Positions 25,291 through 32,423 of a stretch of DNA of 64,000 nt are shown here, piece after piece (position 1 is the first letter of the stretch; every line of letters begins with the position of its first letter). The stretch is from Herbidospora galbida. Lineage in GTDB: Bacteria > Actinomycetota > Actinomycetes > Streptosporangiales > Streptosporangiaceae. Made by a program: the position numbers and the translations under genes. The stretch is taken from contig NZ_SZQA01000021.1 of assembly GCF_005233835.1 (NCBI RefSeq), positions 84,672 through 148,671 of the forward strand, given 5' to 3'. The notes under the pieces were generated by a model, which ran no database searches, was not told where the DNA came from, and saw only the letters and a list, made by a program, of their open reading frames with translations.

Positions 25291-25857
25291 CTACCCCCGG
25301 ACCGTCCACTCATGAGCGTCGAGGAACGACCGGTCACCGACCAGATAAAGGAGAACCATCCGCCTGACCTGCTCCCGGTCGGTCGTGGACGTCGACCGGA
25401 TGACGCCGTCCTCCTTGAAGTCGACCTCGTAGCCGGGGGAGACCTGGATGAAGTGGCTGCCGTAGACGACCAGCGCCATGAACGGGTTCTCCGCCGACAG
25501 GGTCTCCAGCACGTCGTTGACCAGGTTGAGATCGGGATCGTGGGCGACGACCCCGTCACCGGTGTGCAACTGCACGTCCCGGTACGCGCCCAGGGGCTCC
25601 CGGTTGTGGATCAGGTGACGCCGGGCGTCGTAACAGACGAGCCCGTGCTCCCGGGCGAACGCGAAGGCGGCGTTCCCGACCTCGTCGGTCGCCTCGTCGG
25701 GGGCCGACACGAGCGCGCCGTCGACGGTGGCCCCCGGAAGGGCGGCGGCCAGGGCCGCGCTGATCTCCGGGGGAAGCTCGGCCTTGCGGTAACGGTCCCG
25801 GGCGTCTTCCTTGGAGATCGGTTCGGGCTCGTACCAGAGGGCCAGTTCGAAGGTCAT
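25291..25857 (-). CDS. Hypothetical protein
   Basis: Soluble protein of 188 aa, acidic, no signal peptide or membrane segment. The N-terminus TFELALWYEPEPISKEDARDRYRK and the FAREHGLVCYDARRHLIHN segment are common in small immunity-like or Imm-type actinomycete proteins, but I cannot assign a family. A second half with PFMALVVYGSHFIQVSP looks like a separate alpha/beta unit. It is ten bases upstream of the DinB gene and probably co-transcribed with it. Confidence 0.65.
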   Translation of the reverse strand: MTFELALWYEPEPISKEDARDRYRKAELPPEISAALAAALPGATVDGALVSAPDEATDEVGNAAFAFAREHGLVCYDARRHLIHNREPLGAYRDVQLHTGDGVVAHDPDLNLVNDVLETLSAENPFMALVVYGSHFIQVSPGYEVDFKEDGVIRSTSTTDREQVRRMVLLYLVGDRSFLDAHEWTVRG

Positions 25858-25873
25858 GGCACCGACGATAGGG

Positions 25874-26281
25874 CTAGATCTCCGGTGACCTGGAGCCGCT
25901 CTTCGCCGCCACGGCGAGATCCCTGACGACCTGGATCAGCTCGGCCGGGTCGAAGGGCTTGGTCAGGTAGGAGTCGACCCCGATGCCGAGCCCCCGGCGC
26001 TTGTCGTCCTCCTGGGCCCGCGCGGTGATCAGCACGACCTTGACGTGGGTGGTGCGCGGGTCGGTGCGAAGCTTGGTGGCGGTCTCCCAGCCGTCGAGCC
26101 GCGGCATCATGACGTCGAGGGTGATCACGTCGGGATCGACCTCCCGCACCCGGTCGAGGCAGTCCTGCCCGTCGAAGGCTGTATAGACATCGAAGCCCTC
26201 CAAGGTCAGATTGACCGCGATGAGCTGCCGGATGACCTCGTCGTCGTCGACGACCAGTACGCGCCCCAAAACCTCACCCAC
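25874..26281 (-). CDS. Single-domain response regulator
   Basis: Receiver domain only, 135 aa. RVLVVDDDEV gives the acidic pocket, VITLDVMMPRLDGW the phospho-acceptor and DSYLTKPFDP the lysine. GTG at 26281 gives a normal receiver length; a longer open frame to 26476 runs antisense through tRNA-Arg and is not coding. With no output domain it may act by protein contact, as CheY-like or PleD-type proteins do. No kinase is adjacent. Confidence 0.88.
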   Translation of the reverse strand: MGEVLGRVLVVDDDEVIRQLIAVNLTLEGFDVYTAFDGQDCLDRVREVDPDVITLDVMMPRLDGWETATKLRTDPRTTHVKVVLITARAQEDDKRRGLGIGVDSYLTKPFDPAELIQVVRDLAVAAKSGSRSPEI

Positions 26282-26403
26282 GGCCGCGAGGCTACCCGGG
26301 AGGGGCGGCTGGCGCGGGGTTTTCGGGGGATGTGTGCCCGGGCGCGTCGCATAACGGTGTGCGAAGAGGGTGTGGAGTGCTGGTAACCTAGGCTTGTTCC
26401 TGA

Positions 26404-26475
26404 GCCCCCTTAGCTCAGGGGATAGAGCACCGGCCTCCGGAGCCGGGAGCGCAAGTTCGAATCTTGCAGGGGGCA
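26404..26475 (+). tRNA. tRNA-Arg (anticodon CCG)
   Basis: A complete cloverleaf: acceptor GCCCCCT pairs with AGGGGGC, D-arm GCTC/GAGC, anticodon stem CCGGC/GCCGG with loop CTCCGGA (anticodon CCG), and T-arm GCAAG-TTCGAAT-CTTGC. CCA is not encoded. Its 3' part is the attachment site of the integrated element that begins here; the gene remains intact on the left side. Confidence 0.95.
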
Positions 26476-26486
26476 CCTGATCTTCA
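26435..26486. repeat. attL of the AICE
   Basis: 52 bp starting at the anticodon loop of tRNA-Arg and running 11 bases past its 3' end, identical to 40933-40984. Identity stops at the base before and after, which defines the core within the limits of chance matches. Confidence 0.92.
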
Positions 26487-26524
26487 CCAGCGAAAACTAG
26501 CTGTGACCAGCATATATGGCATCG

Positions 26525-26564
26525 AACGGGCGAGTCTCCAGTCTCACTGGGACTCGCCCGTTCT
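26525..26564 (+). terminator. Element-borne terminator behind tRNA-Arg
   Basis: AACGGGCGAGTC at 26525-26536 pairs perfectly with GACTCGCCCGTT at 26551-26562, followed by TTCTCATTGA. It replaces the chromosomal terminator that integration moved to 40992-41030, so tRNA transcription still stops. Confidence 0.75.
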
Positions 26565-26619
26565 CATTGACGCTCGCTGGTTGTGGGCCAGTTGTGGGCC
26601 AACGGCGGGCCGAGTTTGA

Positions 26620-27993
26620 TCACCCTTTGAGGACCGCTTCGATGCGCTGATTGATCTGCTCTGCCTGGCCGTCCAGGCACTTGGCGTAGCGCTTGAGGAG
26701 GACTTCCACGCTGTTGCCGGCGCGTTCGGCGACGGTGGCAGGATCTACCCCCGCGTTGAGCCACGTGGACAGGGCGGCGTGCCTCAGGTCGTACGGCCTG
26801 CCCGCCAGGGGAGAGGTGACCTGCTGCGGCGTCAGGGCGAATCGTCTGGACTCCTCCCATGCGCGGGCGTAGGTGGAGGCTCCCAGGACACCACCGCGTT
26901 CGTTGCGGAACAGTCGGCCGTCTGCGGCGGTGCCGAACTCTTCCAGGTGGGTGCGCAGGATGGCCACCAGCTCGGGCGGGATCGGGACCGGTCGCACTTC
27001 CTGTTCCTCGCGCTGTTTGAGCCCACGTTCATCGTGGACGGTGCCGGTGTCGGTCCATTGCTTGCCGCTGCTGGGACGGGTCACTTCCAGCGTGAGCAGG
27101 CCCCATCCTTGCTCGGGTAGGAGGCAGTCCGTCTGCCGGAGTCCGACGACTTCGGCAGGCCGCATGCCGGCGTAGTAGAGGGTTGCGAAGAAGGCGACCA
27201 GGCGGCGGCCTCGGGCGCGGTGCCAGCTTCCGACGTAGGACAGGCCGGTGAGCAGCTCGCGAGCCTGAGAGGGATTGACCACGCGGCGGCGGTCAATGGC
27301 GGTGTCTCGGCTGGTCTTTTTCCGCTTCAGTCGCTTGAGAGGATTCTCGGACAGTTCGCCAATTTCGACGGCGTATTCGAGAGCGGTGTTCAGGCCGCGA
27401 CGTCGCCGGGCGATCGTGTCGGGTGCCGCCCGCTTGCCGTCGCGCGTCTGACTGAGTTCCTGCCCAATCAGCCGGATAACGGCGGGAGTTGCCAACTCAC
27501 CCACGGGAATGGTGCCTTTCTGGAGAAGCCTGACGGCATTCTCCAGGTGCGCGGGTATGGCTGTGTCGTCCGGCCTGGGGATCAGCGCCCACAGCATCGC
27601 CGCCCTGATGTCCTTCCTGGGTAGATCAGCGGCTTCGCCGTCCAACAGGGCGAACGCGGCGACAGTAAGACTGTCCACGATGCTTTCCCTGGTCTTGGCT
27701 GCGGCGTCCTTCCAGCGCATGGCCACGTACTTCCTGCTGAATTCGTACCAGGTCAGGACGGGCTTTTTCTCGGTGGGTGCCTGCCGCATGGAGGAAGGCA
27801 GACCGGTGACGGTGTCGAACAATTCTCCCTTCTGGGCTGCCTTGAGCAGTCCGGCGCGGAATTGGTCGGCGAGCGCACTGGTAAGGAATGACTTGGACTT
27901 GGGTTCGGTGGAGACCTTCCAGCGAACCTCATACGGCTTGGCTCTCCCCTTGCGCTGCCGGATCTTCCAGATGATTACGTCCAGGGTTTCCAC
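26620..27993 (-). CDS. int: Tyrosine recombinase integrase
   Basis: Site-specific recombinase of 457 aa. A SAM-like N-terminal core-binding region precedes the catalytic domain with AGMRPAEVVGLR (first arginine), PYDLRHAALSTWLNAGVD (second arginine and histidine) and the nucleophile near Y436 in LLKRYAKC. GTG at 27993 follows GGAGGG. The first position of the HxLRH box is Tyr, as in many actinomycete integrases. It ends 134 bp from attL and works with the excisionase 12 bp upstream to integrate at and leave tRNA-Arg. Confidence 0.95.
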   Translation of the reverse strand: METLDVIIWKIRQRKGRAKPYEVRWKVSTEPKSKSFLTSALADQFRAGLLKAAQKGELFDTVTGLPSSMRQAPTEKKPVLTWYEFSRKYVAMRWKDAAAKTRESIVDSLTVAAFALLDGEAADLPRKDIRAAMLWALIPRPDDTAIPAHLENAVRLLQKGTIPVGELATPAVIRLIGQELSQTRDGKRAAPDTIARRRRGLNTALEYAVEIGELSENPLKRLKRKKTSRDTAIDRRRVVNPSQARELLTGLSYVGSWHRARGRRLVAFFATLYYAGMRPAEVVGLRQTDCLLPEQGWGLLTLEVTRPSSGKQWTDTGTVHDERGLKQREEQEVRPVPIPPELVAILRTHLEEFGTAADGRLFRNERGGVLGASTYARAWEESRRFALTPQQVTSPLAGRPYDLRHAALSTWLNAGVDPATVAERAGNSVEVLLKRYAKCLDGQAEQINQRIEAVLKG

Positions 27994-28004
27994 GCAATGC
28001 CCTC

Positions 28005-28196
28005 CTACGCTGCGGTCTGTTCAAAGGCGGCAAGCCAGGTGTCCAGGTCGCTACGCCGAACCTTGCGCTTGCCGTTGGGGAACTTGAGGGACTTGGGACC
28101 ACGGCCGGTGTGCAACCAGCGGTAGAAGGTGGACTTCGGCACGTCGATCTCGTCGAGAACTTCGGCGATGGTCAGAAGCTGCTTGGCTCGCGTCAT
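28005..28196 (-). CDS. xis: Excisionase / MerR-like HTH protein
   Basis: 63-aa winged-helix protein: LTIAEVLDEIDVPKSTFYRWLHTGRGP followed by KVRRSDLDTWLAAF, the HTH_17 pattern of AICE excisionases. It directly precedes int. Xis normally bends att DNA and turns integrase toward excision. Confidence 0.88.
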   Translation of the reverse strand: MTRAKQLLTIAEVLDEIDVPKSTFYRWLHTGRGPKSLKFPNGKRKVRRSDLDTWLAAFEQTAA

Positions 28197-28256
28197 GGTG
28201 TGGCTGCCTTTCGGGGGCGGTCGTCAGGTGCCGTTCGTTGCGGGGAGGGCTGAAAC

Positions 28257-28459
28257 ATCTCCGCATCTCCGCATCTCCGCAAAAGTGGCCTTGACCTGGG
28301 GCGATGCATGCGGAGATAGAGATTTCCCGATGGGGTCATCTCCGCAATCGGGGTTCATCTCCGCAGGAAGTGCGGAGATGCGGAGATGTGCGGAGATGGC
28401 ATGTCGGCTACTCCGCAAGCGTTTGTGCTGGTCAACGGTGCTTGCGGAGATGCGGAGAT
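28257..28459. repeat. Octamer repeat locus (11 copies of GCGGAGAT/ATCTCCGC)
   Basis: The 266 bp between xis and the helicase hold no gene but 11 exact octamers: ATCTCCGC at 28257, 28265, 28273, 28338 and 28357, and GCGGAGAT at 28310, 28372, 28380, 28390, 28444 and 28452. Several are tandem. Candidates are a replication origin (iterons next to rep genes) or the clt transfer site, since TraB translocases of Streptomyces plasmids recognise 8-bp repeats (known). Confidence 0.8.
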
Positions 28460-28462
28460 GTT

Positions 28463-30049
28463 TCAGCGGTTGGAGGGGGCCGGAGCGGTGTGGCACTCGA
28501 CCCAGAACACGTTCCGGTCGCCTCGGTCGTTCTTGGCGGACCGGATGACGTAGTTGCCGCGCCAGCGTCCGATCTGGCCGGTCAGCAGCCGTCCGAGGGC
28601 GAGCGCGTTGGGCATGCGGCCGGTGGCGGTGGTGATGAACTGGCCGTCCCATGCGTCGTCGTCACCGAACCCGGTCTGTTTGGGTTCGCCGGAGCGGCGT
28701 AGGTCGGCAGCGGTCATGGGTTGGGTGCCGTGACGGGTGTGCCAGCAGGACAGGAAGCCGCGCCAGCGGGTTTCGTCTTCGTCGATGTCGCGGATGTCGG
28801 CGGCGTTGGCCAGGAAGCCGTCAACGCTGTGGTGGGCCAGGAACCCGCCCAGGGATTGCGCCCACGGGGTGAACTGCCGCATCGAGACGCCGGCGGCTTT
28901 GGGGGCGCCGTTGCGGGTCCAGTCCAGCACCAGGACCAGCAGATGCCACAACACGGTGAGCTGATTGGCCGGGACGGTGATCCACTGGTCCAGGTGCGGG
29001 ATACCGAACCGGGTCTGATCACGCTGTTCGGGCCGGGGCATGTTCGGGTCCAGGTGAACCCGGACGGTCCGTGAGGCCATGTCCCCGCCGACCTGGAGGT
29101 TGTTGCCGGTGGCCATCCACAGCCGGTCGTTGACGGTGGCGATGTTCCGCGATGCTCCAAGCTGCCGGTCGGACCAGACGCCAGCGGTGACCAGCAACGC
29201 CAGCGTTGCGGAGTCGATGACGGTGCCCTCGGCCAGGTTGTCCCACACGACCACGCCGACCTGTTCGGACAGGACGGCCGTGATGCTCTTGCGCAGTTCC
29301 TCTTCGGCGTACGGCCAAGGCATGACGCGCTGGCCGTAGAGCATGCCGGGGCCGCCGGTCAGGATGCTTTTGCCGGAGGCGGGCATGGTCGCGTCGATCA
29401 GCGCGAACGGGGTCAGGCTGCGGGTGTAGTGCCGCAGGATCGGGGTCGCCAGCAGCGCGAGATAGTTGGCTCGGTCGGCGTCGGTGGCCCACGGGAAGTC
29501 CCGCAGGAACCGGTTCAGCAGGAAGTCGCGGGCGTGGTGCACCTGCTCTGCGGTGGGCTGGTCGGGCACCGGCGGAAGGGCGACCTTGGCGGCCAGGTAC
29601 AGGCCGGTGGCCTCGTCATAGCCGGGCCGCTGCAACAGGGTGCCGTCCCGGCGTAGGACCGGCGCCCCGATCACGCCGTGCAGCGCAGATACCTTGGGCC
29701 AGGTCTTGCCCGCCAGGACGGAGGACAAGGTTTCTCGGGGCGGTGTGACCTCCTCTTCCATGGTTTCCATGCCGCCGGTGCCGTCTTTGCGGGCGCGGAG
29801 CCGGTAGACGTAGGCGTGTTCGGCCAGCAGACCGGCCAGGGTGGCGGGGGTGAGCGGGCTTGCCGCCACCGGTAGCGGCGAGTCCTCGTCAGCGGCGGGG
29901 CTGGCTTGCCCACCGGAGATGGTCTCCATGTGGACCAGGGCGCCGGCCGACACGTAGGTGTCGGGCAGCAGCCGGTCCACCAGCGCGGCCTTGAGAACGC
30001 GGATGGTCTCCGGGCCGGACCCGACCTGGAGTCGTGTCGGGCCGGTCAT
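28463..30049 (-). CDS. AICE replication helicase (P-loop ATPase)
   Basis: 528 aa. An N-terminal region with TYVSAGALVHMETISGG and RARKDGTGGMETMEEEVTPP leads to a P-loop ATPase with ATMPASGKSILTGG near residues 217-230 (Walker A), a VVVWDNLAEG Walker-B-like motif and arginine-finger candidates further on. This matches the D5/phage-type helicase partner of primase-polymerases in AICEs. ATG at 30049 overlaps the primase stop as ATGA. It should unwind the element during replication from the nearby octamer locus or another origin. Confidence 0.82.
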   Translation of the reverse strand: MTGPTRLQVGSGPETIRVLKAALVDRLLPDTYVSAGALVHMETISGGQASPAADEDSPLPVAASPLTPATLAGLLAEHAYVYRLRARKDGTGGMETMEEEVTPPRETLSSVLAGKTWPKVSALHGVIGAPVLRRDGTLLQRPGYDEATGLYLAAKVALPPVPDQPTAEQVHHARDFLLNRFLRDFPWATDADRANYLALLATPILRHYTRSLTPFALIDATMPASGKSILTGGPGMLYGQRVMPWPYAEEELRKSITAVLSEQVGVVVWDNLAEGTVIDSATLALLVTAGVWSDRQLGASRNIATVNDRLWMATGNNLQVGGDMASRTVRVHLDPNMPRPEQRDQTRFGIPHLDQWITVPANQLTVLWHLLVLVLDWTRNGAPKAAGVSMRQFTPWAQSLGGFLAHHSVDGFLANAADIRDIDEDETRWRGFLSCWHTRHGTQPMTAADLRRSGEPKQTGFGDDDAWDGQFITTATGRMPNALALGRLLTGQIGRWRGNYVIRSAKNDRGDRNVFWVECHTAPAPSNR

Positions 30050-30948
30050 GCCGCCACGCTCCGGGGCCGTCGGGCGCCGGCGCGCAGACCGGAGGCGATC
30101 GTGCGGTGGGCTTCGCCGGGCCGCTGTCCGACCTGTTCGGCGGCGGAGGCAAGCCAGGCGGTGACGTCGGACTCGGTCAGCGCGCCGCCGGCGACGAGCT
30201 GACCGAGGGCGACCGAGGCGTGGTAGAGCGCGTTGTTGTGGCCGTCGGCGGGCGAGTCGGTCACGCGCGCCAGCTCGGCCGCGACTGCGGTGCGGAGGTA
30301 GGCGCTGTGCCGGTCGGCGCCGGCCAGCGGAACCGTGACCGGTCGCTGCGGCGGCAGAGGCGCGGGGGTGAGGCGCTCGGCCAGCCATCCCGGCAGCGGG
30401 GCGGGCGGGGTGCGGTTGATGACCTCGTACGGGCCGGCGCCGTCGGGCAGGTCGACGAAACTGCCCGGTCCGACGACGTACCCGCCGACGCCTCGGGTGT
30501 CGATTTTCCAGCCCAGCCCGTTGCCGTCCTCACCTCGGGTGTTGCCCAGCACGACGTCTGCGGGGGCGGTGAAGTACAGGTGCAGTCCGCCGCGCCGCGT
30601 GGTCACGGTGAAGGTGTCGAACGGCAGGGGTTGCCCGGCGCGCTCGCAGAGCACGGCCAGCACGTCGGCGCCGTCGGTGACTCCCGGCAGGTCCCAGGGG
30701 GTCGGGGGGCGAAGCCCCTCCTTCTCGGGCTTGTCGAGGTCAATGACCACGAGCCGGGAGGGGCCGCACGCGATGCCGACGTTGTAAGGCGTGCGAGTCC
30801 AGAACCGGCGGATGACGTCGGGGTCGGTGGTGTTGCGTTCCTTCCACGGCCAGCCCTTGAGCGGCCACTTGCCGCGCGGGGTGAGCGGGAAGACGTGCCA
30901 GCCCTTGGCGGCGGCGGCCAGGGCGTAGCGGGTCAGGTCAGCAGGCAC
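30046..30948 (-). CDS. Bifunctional primase/polymerase (prim-pol)
   Basis: 300 aa. The N-terminal AEP-like domain has GWHVFPLTPRGKWPL, a RFWTRTPYNVGIACG segment, the catalytic VVIDLDKPE (DxD) and TRRGGLHLYF, followed by DTRGVGGYVVGPGS: the hallmarks of plasmid and AICE prim-pol proteins. GTG at 30948 follows GAGGAGG. It probably primes and extends element DNA with the coupled helicase. Confidence 0.9.
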   Translation of the reverse strand: MPADLTRYALAAAAKGWHVFPLTPRGKWPLKGWPWKERNTTDPDVIRRFWTRTPYNVGIACGPSRLVVIDLDKPEKEGLRPPTPWDLPGVTDGADVLAVLCERAGQPLPFDTFTVTTRRGGLHLYFTAPADVVLGNTRGEDGNGLGWKIDTRGVGGYVVGPGSFVDLPDGAGPYEVINRTPPAPLPGWLAERLTPAPLPPQRPVTVPLAGADRHSAYLRTAVAAELARVTDSPADGHNNALYHASVALGQLVAGGALTESDVTAWLASAAEQVGQRPGEAHRTIASGLRAGARRPRSVAA

Positions 30949-31222
30949 CGGTGTCCTCCTCGGTCGGTTGGCAGGGCGGGGTGGGCTGGCCGTTGTAGTT
31001 GTCGCGGGTGGTGCCGTCCGGCAGGCGCCATTCGGTCCACCACCGGCGCCCGTACGGGGAAGGGCGCTTCTGTGCCCGGGTGCCGCACCGCCGGCAGGTG
31101 GCGTGGTAGTTGTCGTGGTGGGTCCAGCGGTGCTGACCCGGCGTCGTGGGCTTGTGCGCGTGTTCGTGGTCCCGTTGGTCGGCGGCCTGGTTGGGGTCGC
31201 GGTGGTCGGTCGGGGATTTCAT
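30938..31222 (-). CDS. Small hypothetical AICE protein with Cys/His motif
   Basis: 94 aa, very hydrophilic, rich in His, Pro and Asp/Arg. HDNYHATCRRCG gives a CxxC pair with nearby histidines that could bind zinc, and a WWTEWRLPDGTTRDNYNG segment follows. GGAGGAAA precedes the ATG, and it overlaps the primase gene by 11 bp, so the two are co-expressed. Function unknown; a replication accessory role fits its place. Confidence 0.65.
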   Translation of the reverse strand: MKSPTDHRDPNQAADQRDHEHAHKPTTPGQHRWTHHDNYHATCRRCGTRAQKRPSPYGRRWWTEWRLPDGTTRDNYNGQPTPPCQPTEEDTGAC

Positions 31223-31245
31223 GCGGGTTTCCTCCGGCTTGGGGT

Positions 31246-31272
31246 GCCTGAGGCGCTGAGAGCGCCTCAGGC
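31246..31272 (+). terminator. Perfect 12-bp stem-loop between methyltransferase and replication genes
   Basis: GCCTGAGGCGCT, loop GAG, AGCGCCTCAGGC, followed on the plus strand by GGCTTTTGATTT. The T-rich side faces plus-strand transcripts, opposite to the genes, but the stem is symmetric and could also separate the two leftward operons. A second repeat GCAAGC-GTTT-GCTTGC lies at 31301-31316. Confidence 0.55.
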
Positions 31273-31370
31273 GGCTTTTGATTTATGTCCGCTTATTTGA
31301 GCAAGCGTTTGCTTGCCTCGGCCGTCAGGACGCTCTCAGCCCGTCCGGCGTCTGACGGGTTGTGCGGGTC

Positions 31371-32069
31371 CTAAGCGGCGGCGGGGATGTGATCGGCGGT
31401 CAGATCGGCGACAAGGGTTTCGCCGATGAAGCGGGTGTATGCGGGTGGGATGGCCTGGGTCAGTTCCCGCATGGTCATCCAGTCGATGCCCATGGCGTCG
31501 GCGGCTTCGCTGCGGTGGAACTTGTAGGACCCGTTGGGCATCGGGCCGCGCCCGCCGGTGCCGTAGACGCCTCCGATGGGTCTGCGTCCGCAGTGGCAGC
31601 CGCCGGCGCCCATGAGGAACTCGGAGGTCTCGAACAGGCGGTGTCGCTTCAGCCAGCGGGTTTTGCCGTCTCGGCACCTGGCGGTGAGAGCGAACTCCGA
31701 CCCGCACAGCACCAGCGCGCCGGGCATGGGTGCGTCGGGGACGTTCTCCATGACCCAGGGCCGTCCCGACCGGATCAACAGGTCCCGGGTGGGACCGATC
31801 AGGTCGGGGTGGTGGTCGTGCGGGTGCAGATGCCGCAGGCTGGTGTAGAACTGGCACGGCGGGCTGGCATGGATCACGTCGTACTCGTGGCCGTGCGCGG
31901 CCAGGTACTCCAGCGCGTCGCCCTGGCGGAAGGCGAACGGGTAGTTGGGCTGCGGCTTGACGTCGACACCGGTGACGTCGAATCCCGCCAGGTGGTAGCC
32001 CATGCCCGCACCTCCGGCGCAGCAGAACAGATCCAGCAGGCGCGGCCGGTCGCGTCTGCGGGCGTTCAT
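31371..32069 (-). CDS. C5-cytosine DNA methyltransferase (phage/AICE type)
   Basis: 232 aa. Motif I LLDLFCCAGGAGMGY, motif IV with the nucleophile C72 in ASPPCQFYTS, and motif VI MENVP (E107) are all present; the target-recognition part is short and contains a CHCG pair. ATG at 32069 overlaps the upstream small gene as ATGA. No restriction endonuclease is nearby, so it is a solitary methyltransferase, perhaps protecting element DNA from host restriction during transfer. Confidence 0.85.
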   Translation of the reverse strand: MNARRRDRPRLLDLFCCAGGAGMGYHLAGFDVTGVDVKPQPNYPFAFRQGDALEYLAAHGHEYDVIHASPPCQFYTSLRHLHPHDHHPDLIGPTRDLLIRSGRPWVMENVPDAPMPGALVLCGSEFALTARCRDGKTRWLKRHRLFETSEFLMGAGGCHCGRRPIGGVYGTGGRGPMPNGSYKFHRSEAADAMGIDWMTMRELTQAIPPAYTRFIGETLVADLTADHIPAAA

Positions 32070-32284
32070 CGGCTGCCGTCGCGGTTCAGACGGCGGAAGT
32101 AGACGTACAGGCGCCAGCCGATCCGGGGCCGCATGCCGGTGCCCTCGCAGGCGTGGCAAGTGCGCCGTTTCGGGCGCCGGGCGCAGCGCTGGCAGGTGCC
32201 CCACGGGGAACTGGCGCAGAACCCGATGTAACACAGAGTGGCGATCGGAAGGCAGAGGACTAGCAGGGTGATGACGGTGGCCAT
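32066..32284 (-). CDS. Small membrane protein with zinc-ribbon
   Basis: 72 aa. One N-terminal hydrophobic helix (VITLLVLCLPIATLCYIGF) is followed by CQRCARRPKRRTCHACEGTG, two CxxC knuckles like the DnaJ zinc centre. GGAGG precedes the ATG. It is coupled to the methyltransferase gene. Similar small TM-zinc proteins occur in AICEs, but their role is unknown. Confidence 0.65.
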   Translation of the reverse strand: MATVITLLVLCLPIATLCYIGFCASSPWGTCQRCARRPKRRTCHACEGTGMRPRIGWRLYVYFRRLNRDGSR

Positions 32285-32373
32285 CAGGGCCTCCAGGGCC
32301 GTATCGAGGGTTTCCGCAGGCCAGGGTCTAGACGCTAGATCGCTGGCAGAGGTCGGTTTGAGGGTCTAGGCGG

Positions 32374-32413
32374 GGCTCTAGACCTAGAGGGGGTGGCCTC
32401 TAGGTCTAGAGGC
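32374..32413. repeat. Nested CTAG-rich inverted repeats
   Basis: CTCTAG-AC-CTAGAG (32376-32389) and CCTCTAG-GT-CTAGAGG (32397-32412) are each palindromic and are also inverted copies of each other (16 of 17 bases) around GGGTGG. Further TCTAGA/CTAGAT copies lie at 32328-32341. The site is between the translocase stop and the next operon start (32284), so it may be a terminator, operator or transfer site. Confidence 0.65.
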
Positions 32414-32423
32414 GATCCGGTGG

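Noticed and set aside
26282..26476. N-terminal extension of the receiver protein
   Set aside because: The extension (PPARFELALPAP) is the reverse complement of tRNA-Arg; the same peptide appears opposite attR at 40741-40974, which confirms it is not protein-coding.
28257..28459. Possible CRISPR array in the repeat-rich gap
   Set aside because: The repeats are only 8 bp, occur in both orientations and have irregular spacing; no cas genes are present.
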